DNA from: an uncultured Mollicutes bacterium
GTDB taxonomy: Bacteria; Bacillota_I; Bacilli_A; RF39; UBA660
Length of the DNA: 31,627 bases
Direction: 5' to 3'
Assembly: GCA_900543055.1 (NCBI GenBank)
Contig: UQQI01000013.1
Span: 1-31,627, forward strand
Part shown: positions 15,728 to 22,573 of the stretch, one piece after another
How the letters are laid out: the number at the start of each line of letters is the position of its first letter
How positions within the stretch are numbered: the stretch's first letter is position 1
Position numbers and translations under genes: made by a program
The notes under the pieces: model-generated
The model's input: the letters and a program-made list of their open reading frames with translations, nothing else
Database searches by the model: none
What the model was told of the DNA's origin: nothing

Positions 15728-16115
15728 CTAATTTAATTTCCTTTAATCTTTTTAAAACGAAATCCATTAGTTGCATTTTCATAGTATCATAATGTACTTT
15801 ATTATTTTTTTCATAAGTAATACTTTGATAATATTCATCTTCTGGTAAAAAATATCTTATACCAAACTTTTTATAATTATCTATCCATTCTTTAATTCTT
15901 CGTTGTGGTAGTTTTTTATGAACTATATTAATATCAATTCCTCCACGAGCAAATATTTCTCTTGCTGAGAGTTCTGGTAAATCATGTTTCATGACAATAG
16001 TCCATAACTTAAATAATGGATCGTATTCAATCTCTCTTTTATATTTAACACTTCTAACAAAAATAGAATTATTTAGTTTATTAATTTCTTCATCAGTATA
16101 TAAACGAACTTTCAT
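15714..16115 (-). CDS. HTH-like protein of the mobilisation operon
   Basis: 133 aa, basic. Central part (LPELSAREIFARGGIDINIV, then LPQRRIKEWIDNYKKFGIRYF) looks like a helix-turn-helix of the kind seen in small 'HTH domain' proteins of mobile elements; it begins with a conserved-looking YTDEEINKLNNS stretch. No membrane segment. SD AGGAG precedes ATG. It lies between the 141-aa and MobC-like genes. Possibly a relaxosome or regulatory DNA-binding protein; function not known. Confidence 0.6.
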   Translation of the reverse strand: MKVRLYTDEEINKLNNSIFVRSVKYKREIEYDPLFKLWTIVMKHDLPELSAREIFARGGIDINIVHKKLPQRRIKEWIDNYKKFGIRYFLPEDEYYQSITYEKNNKVHYDTMKMQLMDFVLKRLKEIKLDENR

Positions 16116-16118
16116 TAA

Positions 16119-16538
16119 TTATAACTCCTGTTCTTTATCGTAATTTTTTAAACGATTAGTTATATCATCATTAAAAGCATCATCATCTAAAATCTCACTT
16201 GCTATGTCTTTAATATCTTCAAAGTCTAATTCTATATTATTTCTTTTAGCATTTTCATAAACTATTTTTTCTGTTTGAGTTAATAAGTATCCCCAATAAA
16301 AGACCATATTAAAATCAATATCATCATCATTTTTTTCAACTACTAAATCAGCAACACATTCATTTCTTTCAATATCATCTTTAATATCATCTAAATTTTC
16401 TTTTATATATTTTTGCGATTCTTCATCGTATTCCTCTAAGTATGAATTCAAAGAAACAATGTAGTTAAAACTACTAGTCTTATCCATACCATAATTTATC
16501 ATATCATTTGCAATTAATTTATTTATTGTTAATTTCAT
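16119..16538 (-). CDS. Acidic protein of unknown function in the mobilisation operon
   Basis: About 139 aa, strongly acidic (many D/E, e.g. DDIKDDIER, IASEILDDDAFNDD), helical, no membrane segment. ATG 16536-16538 chosen because SD AAGGAGG lies 8 bases before it; the ATG at 16544 is only 2 bases away. It overlaps the end of the small RHH-like gene and is followed by the HTH-like gene after 3 bases. No family recognised; the acidity suggests a partner of basic DNA-binding proteins, which is only a guess. Confidence 0.6.
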   Translation of the reverse strand: MKLTINKLIANDMINYGMDKTSSFNYIVSLNSYLEEYDEESQKYIKENLDDIKDDIERNECVADLVVEKNDDDIDFNMVFYWGYLLTQTEKIVYENAKRNNIELDFEDIKDIASEILDDDAFNDDITNRLKNYDKEQEL

Positions 16539-16686
16539 TATCATAACCTCCTTGTTTAATCATTTCTAAATATCCCATTTCTAAAAGTTGTATCATCATT
16601 TTTGATGTATAAACTTTATAATGTTTAGCCATTAAATTTATTCTATTAAATAAATCTATTGGCAACCAAAAATCAAATCTTCTCAT
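16519..16686 (-). CDS. Small RHH-like protein, first gene of the mobilisation operon
   Basis: 55 aa: starts MRRFDFWLPIDLFNRINLMA, then HYKVYTSKMMIQLLEMG. A short strand (RFDFWLP) followed by two helices matches the ribbon-helix-helix pattern of Arc/CopG/MobC DNA-binding proteins. ATG 16684-16686 with SD GGAGG. Overlaps the next start. It is the first gene after the 250-base structured region, which makes that region its likely binding site or leader. Confidence 0.65.
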   Translation of the reverse strand: MRRFDFWLPIDLFNRINLMAKHYKVYTSKMMIQLLEMGYLEMIKQGGYDNEINNK

Positions 16687-16705
16687 AAGACCTCCAATCT
16701 ATAAA

Positions 16706-16922
16706 TAGGATGAAAACACATTAAAATATGAGATATAGAAAAAAGCAGGATAAGAAACTTACACATTAACACTAAACATTTCCTTATTTCATAAGGGTTT
16801 AGTGTTGTGTAAGACTTATTTCGTACTTACGAAATTCATCCTACTTCGTAGGCTCATCTAAAGGATGATATTAAATATTTTCTATATTCTTTAAGGTGTT
16901 TTTGTTTTGTGTTTTCATCCTA
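16706..16922. other. Structured intergenic region closed by a perfect 15-bp inverted repeat (oriT or RNA candidate)
   Basis: The gap 16687-16936 has no gene. Its ends TAGGATGAAAACACA (16706-16720) and TGTGTTTTCATCCTA (16908-16922) are perfect inverted repeats. Inside: TATAGAAAA (16734-16742)/TTTTCTATA (16878-16886); a long hairpin 16758-16813 made of CTTACAC/GTGTAAG, AACACTAAAC/GTTTAGTGTT and CCTTAT/ATAAGG with a 3-base bulge; TTTCGTA-CT-TACGAAA (16819-16834); CCTAC-TTC-GTAGG (16840-16852); and TCATCC (16836-16841)/GGATGA (16863-16868). It lies between the M23 peptidase gene and the mobilisation operon. Origin of transfer or a structured leader RNA are the main readings. Confidence 0.7.
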
Positions 16923-16936
16923 AAATTTTATTTTCT

Positions 16937-17842
16937 TTAATTTTTATAGGATGGTAAGTTAGAATCTGGTAATTTAAAGTCTGAAGAATAATTAGAATTT
17001 TCATAAGTAAAATCTACCAAACTCATACCATCAATAACTTGTCCATTTAGTGAAACTTGATAATGTAAATGGTTACCAGTCGAATAACCAGTTGTACCAA
17101 CTCCTGCAATTTGCTGTCCTTTAGTTACTTGCTGTCCCTCATTAACTTTTGAACTGTTAGGAAATAAATGTCCATACAAAACCGTATATTTTTTATCACC
17201 AACTTCACAACTAAGTTTAATAATATTTCCACCTTGTTTGTCGTTAGTATCTATTGAATTACTAGAGTACAGAAAAGAAACTTTTTCTATTGTTCCATCA
17301 CAAGTAGAATAAACTGGACTTTGAGCTGGCGATGCAATATCCCAAGCCTTATGAACATTTGCTTTACCATAAACAACTCTTTCTTCCATAAAAAAACTAG
17401 TTATAGTTGAACTAGCAAAATTTATTGGTGGAGCAAACGGTTTGGCTTGTTCTTCATCGATTTGCCCACTAGTAGAAATATTATTGCTTTTACATACATC
17501 TAAAACTTTATATTTTGATAATTCACATACTTGACTAATTGGAATTAATTTTTTAGATTCTTTATCTAAATTATCATTATATATTTCATCGAAAGAGAGT
17601 GTAGTATCAGCAAGATAGAAATATAAAATTCTTTCTAAAGATACATAACCACTTTTTGACTTGATATACTTATTAGCAACTGCTCTATATTGTTCTGCAT
17701 ACTCACTATTATTTTCTATATAGCCATCAGTAATATTAGCACCAAAGAAATCCATTATCATTAATACTGGTACTAATATAATTAAAAATAAAATTATAAT
17801 ACCAGTAGTAGAAGAAAGAAGAAGTTTAATTATTTTTTTCAT
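16937..17842 (-). CDS. Membrane-anchored M23 (LytM) peptidase, VirB1-like role
   Basis: 301 aa. Cuts peptidoglycan peptides so that the conjugation channel can pass the wall, the role VirB1 has in Gram-negatives. N-terminal membrane helix about 9-33, a linker domain with three cysteines (106, 117, 181 region), then an M23 domain (about 160-275): HKAWD (H164, D168), YGHLFP (H225), GNHLHYQV (H258, H260), all zinc/catalytic positions present. ATG overlaps the stop of the 253-aa gene by one base. Unlike many Gram-positive elements there is no SLT/CHAP pair in the same protein. Confidence 0.9.
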   Translation of the reverse strand: MKKIIKLLLSSTTGIIILFLIILVPVLMIMDFFGANITDGYIENNSEYAEQYRAVANKYIKSKSGYVSLERILYFYLADTTLSFDEIYNDNLDKESKKLIPISQVCELSKYKVLDVCKSNNISTSGQIDEEQAKPFAPPINFASSTITSFFMEERVVYGKANVHKAWDIASPAQSPVYSTCDGTIEKVSFLYSSNSIDTNDKQGGNIIKLSCEVGDKKYTVLYGHLFPNSSKVNEGQQVTKGQQIAGVGTTGYSTGNHLHYQVSLNGQVIDGMSLVDFTYENSNYSSDFKLPDSNLPSYKN

Positions 17843-18603
17843 TATAAATCAACTTCTTTTGTTTTTTCTTTTTCTAATACTTTTAAATGTTGGTTAAGTT
17901 TATTAATTAAATTAAATGCTTGTTTAGATAAATCAGACATATTCTTATCAGACAAATCCTTTTCAGTAGCCATTATATTTATATCATTACTTAACCAATC
18001 AATCATATTACTTGTATCTTTGCTTGTTAGCAAATTGTGTTTCATATCGTTAAAAGCATCTTCATCATTTGAATAAATATCCTTATATTCGTAATAATCA
18101 AAATCTCTAGCATAATTCATTAATTCAACTGCTAACTCATCTTCATAAGTATATGGTTTTGCTGGAGCATCTATATAATTTTTTTCTAGTAAATAATCCT
18201 CTAGTGGAACTAAATTAATTTCTTTATTATTTTCAGCAATATACCATTTATCATTTTCATAAAGATATAAATAATCTTGATCTGAGTTTTTAAAATAATC
18301 TATTAAATCATCTTTATCAGTAAATACATTAAAATGTAAATCCTCACCACGATCACGATGATAAGCAACAGTAACATCGTCTTGTCTTTCATCAAAAGTA
18401 TGCGTTTTAGTAGTATCTGGTAAAACATTTTCTCCTAAATAAGAAATATCTCCTAAACTCATTAAAAGTTTAATCTTCATTGGATCACTATAATGATAAT
18501 AAAGTATGACACCATTATATTCTGGATAACCATCACAATGACAATAAATAGATTTATAAGTATTATCTTTTTGCTTTATTGCAATTCTTGATCTTGTACT
18601 CAA
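17842..18603 (-). CDS. Conserved protein of unknown function found on mobile elements
   Basis: 253 aa. The first ~60 residues (STRSRIAIKQ, then YKSIYCHCDGYPEYNG, YYHYSDPMKIKLLMSLGDIS) match a conserved hypothetical family known from phages and conjugative elements (recalled knowledge, no function known). The C-terminus (about 165-253) is an added acidic/helical part. No membrane segment. TTG start with SD AGGAGG; the SD overlaps the virB4 stop, giving coupled translation between virB4 and the peptidase gene. Confidence 0.65.
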   Translation of the reverse strand: MSTRSRIAIKQKDNTYKSIYCHCDGYPEYNGVILYYHYSDPMKIKLLMSLGDISYLGENVLPDTTKTHTFDERQDDVTVAYHRDRGEDLHFNVFTDKDDLIDYFKNSDQDYLYLYENDKWYIAENNKEINLVPLEDYLLEKNYIDAPAKPYTYEDELAVELMNYARDFDYYEYKDIYSNDEDAFNDMKHNLLTSKDTSNMIDWLSNDINIMATEKDLSDKNMSDLSKQAFNLINKLNQHLKVLEKEKTKEVDL

Positions 18604-18615
18604 TATATCAGCCTC

Positions 18616-20976
18616 CTAACTTTCTCCCATCATTTCTCGTTCTAATTCAGTAGCACGAATCCAAACTCTAAGTCTATTTTTATTATCAACATTAAGTAAA
18701 AATTCTCCTCGTTTAGCTGACAATAAAAAGGCTTTTTGAGTATCAGTTAATGGGTTATTTTTAAATAATTCTAGGTATGCCAATAAATCATCTTCTTTTA
18801 ACATACCAATCATAGTGTACTGACAATTATTAAAAATTGCAGTTGCGTGTCTTAACACACTAGCATTACCAACAAAATCTTTAACACTTTGGGTACTTAC
18901 TATTAGATTAGTAGAATACTTACGAACTCTTCTTGCAAGTTGCCCAAAGTTTTTTAATACCTCATTATTCTTTTCATCTATAAATAAGTGAAATTCATCA
19001 ACCACAATACTAATATGTTTTTTCTTTTTGCTTAATTTTTCATTTTGAATTTTATTAGCAACGATACTATTATTTAGGTAAGTAAGTAAATTTAATGTTT
19101 GCGTATTAATTAATCTTTGATTTCCACTATATAATAATTCCTGTAAATTGAAAGCAATTAAATCGTTTGATAAATCAATATTTGTATGACCATCAAATAA
19201 GAATGAATCAGTACCAGTTAAAAATCTTGATACTAAAATTTCTAATTGATCGATTAATTTCTTTTTCTCATTGCTTTCTATTTGTTTTTTATAAACTGGT
19301 AAATATTCATATAGCTCACTAAATATTGGATAATCACTTGGACTTAAACTTTGTAAAGTATTAATTGAAGTATTCTTAAATATTCCCTTAGTGTTATATA
19401 AAGACTCCACTACTGACAAAAGCATAACTAATTCTTTTTCCGTAATATCTTCAAAAGCAGTTTTAAAAAAAGCCTCTAGAAAACCTAAATGTTTTGCTAA
19501 AGGACAATCAGTTTCTTTTGTTTCCTTATCTTCATCATCACTAGGAATATATCTTATTTGGAGTGGATTAATAATACCACCCTTTTTAGAGTAGAGATCA
19601 ATGTATTCTCCACCATTTGAAATAACCAAATTCTTATATTCATTTTCTGCATCGAGAATGAAAATTTTTGTTCCACGAGCATATTCATTAATAATCATTT
19701 TTTTCATAGTAAAACTTTTACCACCACCAGTTGATGATACGATGGCAATATTATGAGAAGTTCTTTGATTATTAATTACAAAAGGATCAAAGAATATTGG
19801 AAGTGAAGTATGTAAATCAACTCCCAACATATAACCACTAGAGTCATTAAAATATGTTTTAGTAAATGGAAAACCAGCACTTAAAGTTAGTGTTGGTAAA
19901 TAAATAGAATAATCATCTAAAGATGTAGTAGTTAAATCATAATTTTGCCAACATTCCATTTGTCTTAATTTAGGAATATCTAACTTTATTTGATATCTAT
20001 CTACTAATCGTTTTAAATCTCTAAAAGTATTTTCTCTTTCTTTTTTAGTACCAGTAATTATTAAAGTTAAAGATACTTCTTTAATCTTTTCATCACCATT
20101 TTTAATTTCTACCATTAATTGTTGAAAATTTTCCTTTTGAGTATCAAGTTCAGTAGCATCACTTAATTTCTTAGTTGTGCTTCTATCAGATAGTAAGAAC
20201 TGATATTGAGAATTAACCCAACGGACTAATTCATCTTGACTAATAGCATCTTTAATACTAATACAAGCCCTTACATCTGGAACATTAAATATTTCTTCAA
20301 AGAAAAGCTCATCTACAAATGGTGGAATATTTTTTATAGTTACCATTTGAATATCTTTATCATCCATCTTAAGCATATTAGTTTTTTCTTGGAGAGAAAG
20401 TGGAGATACTAAGGATGGTAAATCACTCCATATCAAATCATCCAATGCTTTTGGATTCATATATAAGTTAGTTAAAAATTTATATATTTCTAATCTGTTA
20501 TCAATAACCTCCATATTAATTCTTGGAGTTATGTTAGAAATAATTTTTTCAATTTCATCTAATTGTTTTTCCAAAGTATTTAAGTCTTTAGCAATTACTA
20601 CTAAGTAATAAACACTAGAGATAGTGAAGTGATTTTCTTCTAATTCTTCAATTAATCTTTTACTTTCATCAAGTAATTTTTCCTTTTGTGAATCATCTTT
20701 ATAATAATTTATTAATTCTTCTAAATTAATCTTATTATTATTTAAATTTATTTTTTGATCTAGTTTATAACATTTAAGATTTAAGTTTCTTATTTGATAT
20801 AAACTTTTTAGTGCATAAAAAAAGTTGTTCTTTTCAGATTTACTTGTTAATGACAAATCAATAGCCTTAACTTCAATCAAAGAAGCAACTTCACCAGTTT
20901 TTAATTCTATTAAACCATCATCTGCAACTGACTTAACATTTGAAAAAGTTTGAGAGTTTTTAATTCTCCTTTTCAT
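18616..20976 (-). CDS. virB4: VirB4-like conjugation ATPase
   Basis: 786 aa from the first ATG. Powers assembly and substrate transfer of the type IV secretion channel. Walker A SSTGGGKS (414-421), FILDAENEY, Walker B ISIVVDEFH (655-663), STQSVKDF near 695. N-terminal VirB4 domain about 1-380. The ATG at 20976 has no ribosome site; the same frame stays open for 44 more codons upstream (20977-21108) with no ATG, GTG or TTG, then meets stops at the cargo terminator. The native start seems to have been lost by insertion of the cargo, so expression is doubtful. Followed by the 253-aa gene. Confidence 0.93.
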   Translation of the reverse strand: MKRRIKNSQTFSNVKSVADDGLIELKTGEVASLIEVKAIDLSLTSKSEKNNFFYALKSLYQIRNLNLKCYKLDQKINLNNNKINLEELINYYKDDSQKEKLLDESKRLIEELEENHFTISSVYYLVVIAKDLNTLEKQLDEIEKIISNITPRINMEVIDNRLEIYKFLTNLYMNPKALDDLIWSDLPSLVSPLSLQEKTNMLKMDDKDIQMVTIKNIPPFVDELFFEEIFNVPDVRACISIKDAISQDELVRWVNSQYQFLLSDRSTTKKLSDATELDTQKENFQQLMVEIKNGDEKIKEVSLTLIITGTKKERENTFRDLKRLVDRYQIKLDIPKLRQMECWQNYDLTTTSLDDYSIYLPTLTLSAGFPFTKTYFNDSSGYMLGVDLHTSLPIFFDPFVINNQRTSHNIAIVSSTGGGKSFTMKKMIINEYARGTKIFILDAENEYKNLVISNGGEYIDLYSKKGGIINPLQIRYIPSDDEDKETKETDCPLAKHLGFLEAFFKTAFEDITEKELVMLLSVVESLYNTKGIFKNTSINTLQSLSPSDYPIFSELYEYLPVYKKQIESNEKKKLIDQLEILVSRFLTGTDSFLFDGHTNIDLSNDLIAFNLQELLYSGNQRLINTQTLNLLTYLNNSIVANKIQNEKLSKKKKHISIVVDEFHLFIDEKNNEVLKNFGQLARRVRKYSTNLIVSTQSVKDFVGNASVLRHATAIFNNCQYTMIGMLKEDDLLAYLELFKNNPLTDTQKAFLLSAKRGEFLLNVDNKNRLRVWIRATELEREMMGES

Positions 20977-21108
20977 TTGTTTCTTTATTACAAACTTTGG
21001 TTGTTGTTTTTCAAGTTTCTTTTTTTCTTTTTCTAATACTTTATCTTTATTTAATTTTTTATTCTCAGGGAATAACCCGATATTATCATCTCCATTTCTA
21101 TAAGTAAT
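20977..21108 (-). pseudogene. Open 44-codon remnant upstream of virB4
   Basis: Reads in frame into virB4: begins YRNGDDNIGLFPENKKL, then a lysine-rich run ending KFVIKKQ before the virB4 methionine. It carries no usual start codon and begins right after the cargo terminator. It is either the N-terminus of VirB4 or the linker of an earlier PrgI-VirB4 fusion, cut when the cargo inserted between prgI and virB4. Confidence 0.6.
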
Positions 21109-21116
21109 TTATTAAA

Positions 21117-21146
21117 AATAAAAGACCAACTATGAAAGTTGATCTC
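21117..21146 (-). terminator. Terminator at the end of the regulatory cargo
   Basis: On the - strand AGATCAACT, 5-base loop, AGTTGGTCT (one G-U pair) and then a T-rich run. It marks the cargo edge facing virB4. Confidence 0.8.
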
Positions 21147-21152
21147 ATCGAT

Positions 21153-21164
21153 AAATTGTAATTT
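21153..21164. repeat. Cargo palindrome AAATTGTAATTT, copy 1
   Basis: 5-2-5 inverted repeat AAATT-GT-AATTT, between the stop of the 186-aa regulator and its terminator. Three more copies in the cargo. Confidence 0.6.
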
Positions 21165-21178
21165 GTATGATTAATAAA

Positions 21179-21736
21179 CTATAACTCTATATATAATTTT
21201 TTTCTCTTATTTGTTACAAAATGTATATATTTAATTAATAATTTCCATGAAACAACACCAATTATAAATAATACTACACCAACAATTATTGATAGTACAA
21301 AACCTAAAACAGGATTTAAAGAATAACTTCCAAATTCAAACATTACAAATGGTACATCAAATTTGAATATATATCCAATTAATTTAACTAAACCAAATAT
21401 AGGACATAATATAGCACTTATAATAAATGCTGGTGCTATAATTCCCAATGTTGGGAGGATAAATATTCCAGTTAAACTAACTATGATATAGAACAAAAAT
21501 ATTTGTCTTACTTTATTTGATTTTTTTACTTTTTCTCCATTAAATAATTCATTGATTGATACATTATAAATTTTACATATTTCTTTCATAATAGACGGAT
21601 CTGGTAAATTTCTACCGTTTTCCCATCTACTAACACTTTTAACATTAACATTTAATTTTTCAGCAATATCTTCTTGAGTCAAATTGTTTTCTTTTCTTAA
21701 ACTAGCTAAAAATTTTCCTATTTTATCTTGATTCAT
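21179..21736 (-). CDS. HTH-membrane regulator, cargo copy 1
   Basis: About 185 aa. XRE helix-turn-helix in the first 65 residues (LASLRKENNLTQEDIAEKLN, VKSVSRWENGRNLPDP), then three or four hydrophobic segments, so a membrane-bound DNA-binding protein. Start ATG 21734-21736 has SD GGGAGAT; an ATG at 21775 lacks one. Paralogue of the next regulator. The shared operator-like AAATTACTATTT lies 88 bases upstream of the start. Ends at the last cargo terminator. A membrane-bound repressor that senses an envelope signal is plausible but inferred. Confidence 0.8.
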   Translation of the reverse strand: MNQDKIGKFLASLRKENNLTQEDIAEKLNVNVKSVSRWENGRNLPDPSIMKEICKIYNVSINELFNGEKVKKSNKVRQIFLFYIIVSLTGIFILPTLGIIAPAFIISAILCPIFGLVKLIGYIFKFDVPFVMFEFGSYSLNPVLGFVLSIIVGVVLFIIGVVSWKLLIKYIHFVTNKRKKLYIEL

Positions 21737-21823
21737 AATTTTATCTCCCTTCAAAAAATATTGTATATAACTCAATTAAATATTAACAGGACATATAGTG
21801 AGAGTTTATATTTCTACCATTAC

Positions 21824-21835
21824 AAATTACTATTT
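21824..21835 (-). promoter_or_regulatory. Shared operator-like 12-mer, copy 1
   Basis: AAATTACTATTT on the + strand (AAATAGTAATTT on the coding strand), 88 bases before the start of the 185-aa regulator; AAACTCT follows 15 bases beyond the motif. Same arrangement as at 22477 and 28201. Confidence 0.55.
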
Positions 21836-21850
21836 TTCTAACTAATTACT

Positions 21851-21862
21851 AAATTGTAATTT
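21851..21862. repeat. Cargo palindrome AAATTGTAATTT, copy 2
   Basis: Lies in the 150-base gap between two HTH-membrane regulators, 16 bases from the 12-mer at 21824-21835. Confidence 0.6.
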
Positions 21863-21888
21863 GTTTTTTACAATTAATATAGTTTATA

Positions 21889-22383
21889 TTATTTATTATT
21901 AATTTTCTTTTTTATTTCTTCATGTCTAACCATATTATTTAACATTAGAATTAACGCAGCTATATTTGAAATAATACTTGTTGCTAACAACATTCCAATA
22001 ATAACTTCTTCCATTGTATTTTCATATCTATTTACCATAATCAATGTTGCATATCCAATAATATAAAGTGGAATTATTTTTGCTTGTTTTGTTTTATATT
22101 CATATTCCTTATAATTTTCATAATCTATTAACTTATCAATTAATTCTTTTTGATTTTCTAATTCTTCTATATTCATTTTACGCCCATTTAATATTTCTGT
22201 AATTGATACATTAAATAATTCAGACATAATTTTTAATAATGATATATCTGGTAATCTTCTTCCATTTTCCCAATGGGAAACTGCTCTATCAGTTACACAT
22301 AATTTATCTGCTAATTCTTGTTGTGTCATATTATTTTCTTTTCTTAATTCAGAAATAAATTTCCCTACATTTTCTTGATTCAT
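21889..22383 (-). CDS. HTH-membrane regulator, cargo copy 2
   Basis: About 164 aa. XRE domain (ISELRKENNMTQQELADKLC, DRAVSHWENGRRLPDI), a short linker with LIDKLIDYENYKEYEYKT, then two hydrophobic segments (IIPLYIIGYATLIMV and IIGMLLATSIISNIAALILML). ATG 22381-22383 with SD AAAAGAGGG. Close paralogue of copy 1 in the HTH. The AAATTACTATTT motif lies 94 bases upstream. It follows the BceB-like gene on the same strand across a terminator, so it has a separate promoter. Confidence 0.8.
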   Translation of the reverse strand: MNQENVGKFISELRKENNMTQQELADKLCVTDRAVSHWENGRRLPDISLLKIMSELFNVSITEILNGRKMNIEELENQKELIDKLIDYENYKEYEYKTKQAKIIPLYIIGYATLIMVNRYENTMEEVIIGMLLATSIISNIAALILMLNNMVRHEEIKKKINNK

Positions 22384-22476
22384 ATTTTTCCCTCTTTTCA
22401 CAATTAATAATAACAAAAAATCAATCAAAAGTATCCATACAATCTGTAGAGTTTGATATTTTTGTATATAATTTAC

Positions 22477-22488
22477 AAATTACTATTT
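22477..22488 (-). promoter_or_regulatory. Shared operator-like 12-mer, copy 2
   Basis: AAATTACTATTT, here part of the inverted repeat ACAAAT-TACT-ATTTGT (22475-22490), 94 bases before the start of the 164-aa regulator; AAACTCT lies 21 bases beyond. Confidence 0.6.
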
Positions 22489-22518
22489 GTCTTTCTATAA
22501 ATATTATAATATGAAAAA

Positions 22519-22542
22519 AGCAAATCTTATTATAGATCTGCT
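22519..22542 (-). terminator. Terminator after the BceB-like gene
   Basis: On the - strand AGCAGATCT, 6-base loop, AGATTTGCT (one G-U), then T6. Closely similar in sequence to the terminator at 27254-27280. Confidence 0.8.
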
Positions 22543-22573
22543 ATATTAATAATAAATAAAATTTCTTTATTGT

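Noticed and set aside
16706..16922. CRISPR array
   Set aside because: The repeats are inverted, not regularly spaced direct repeats, and there are no cas genes.
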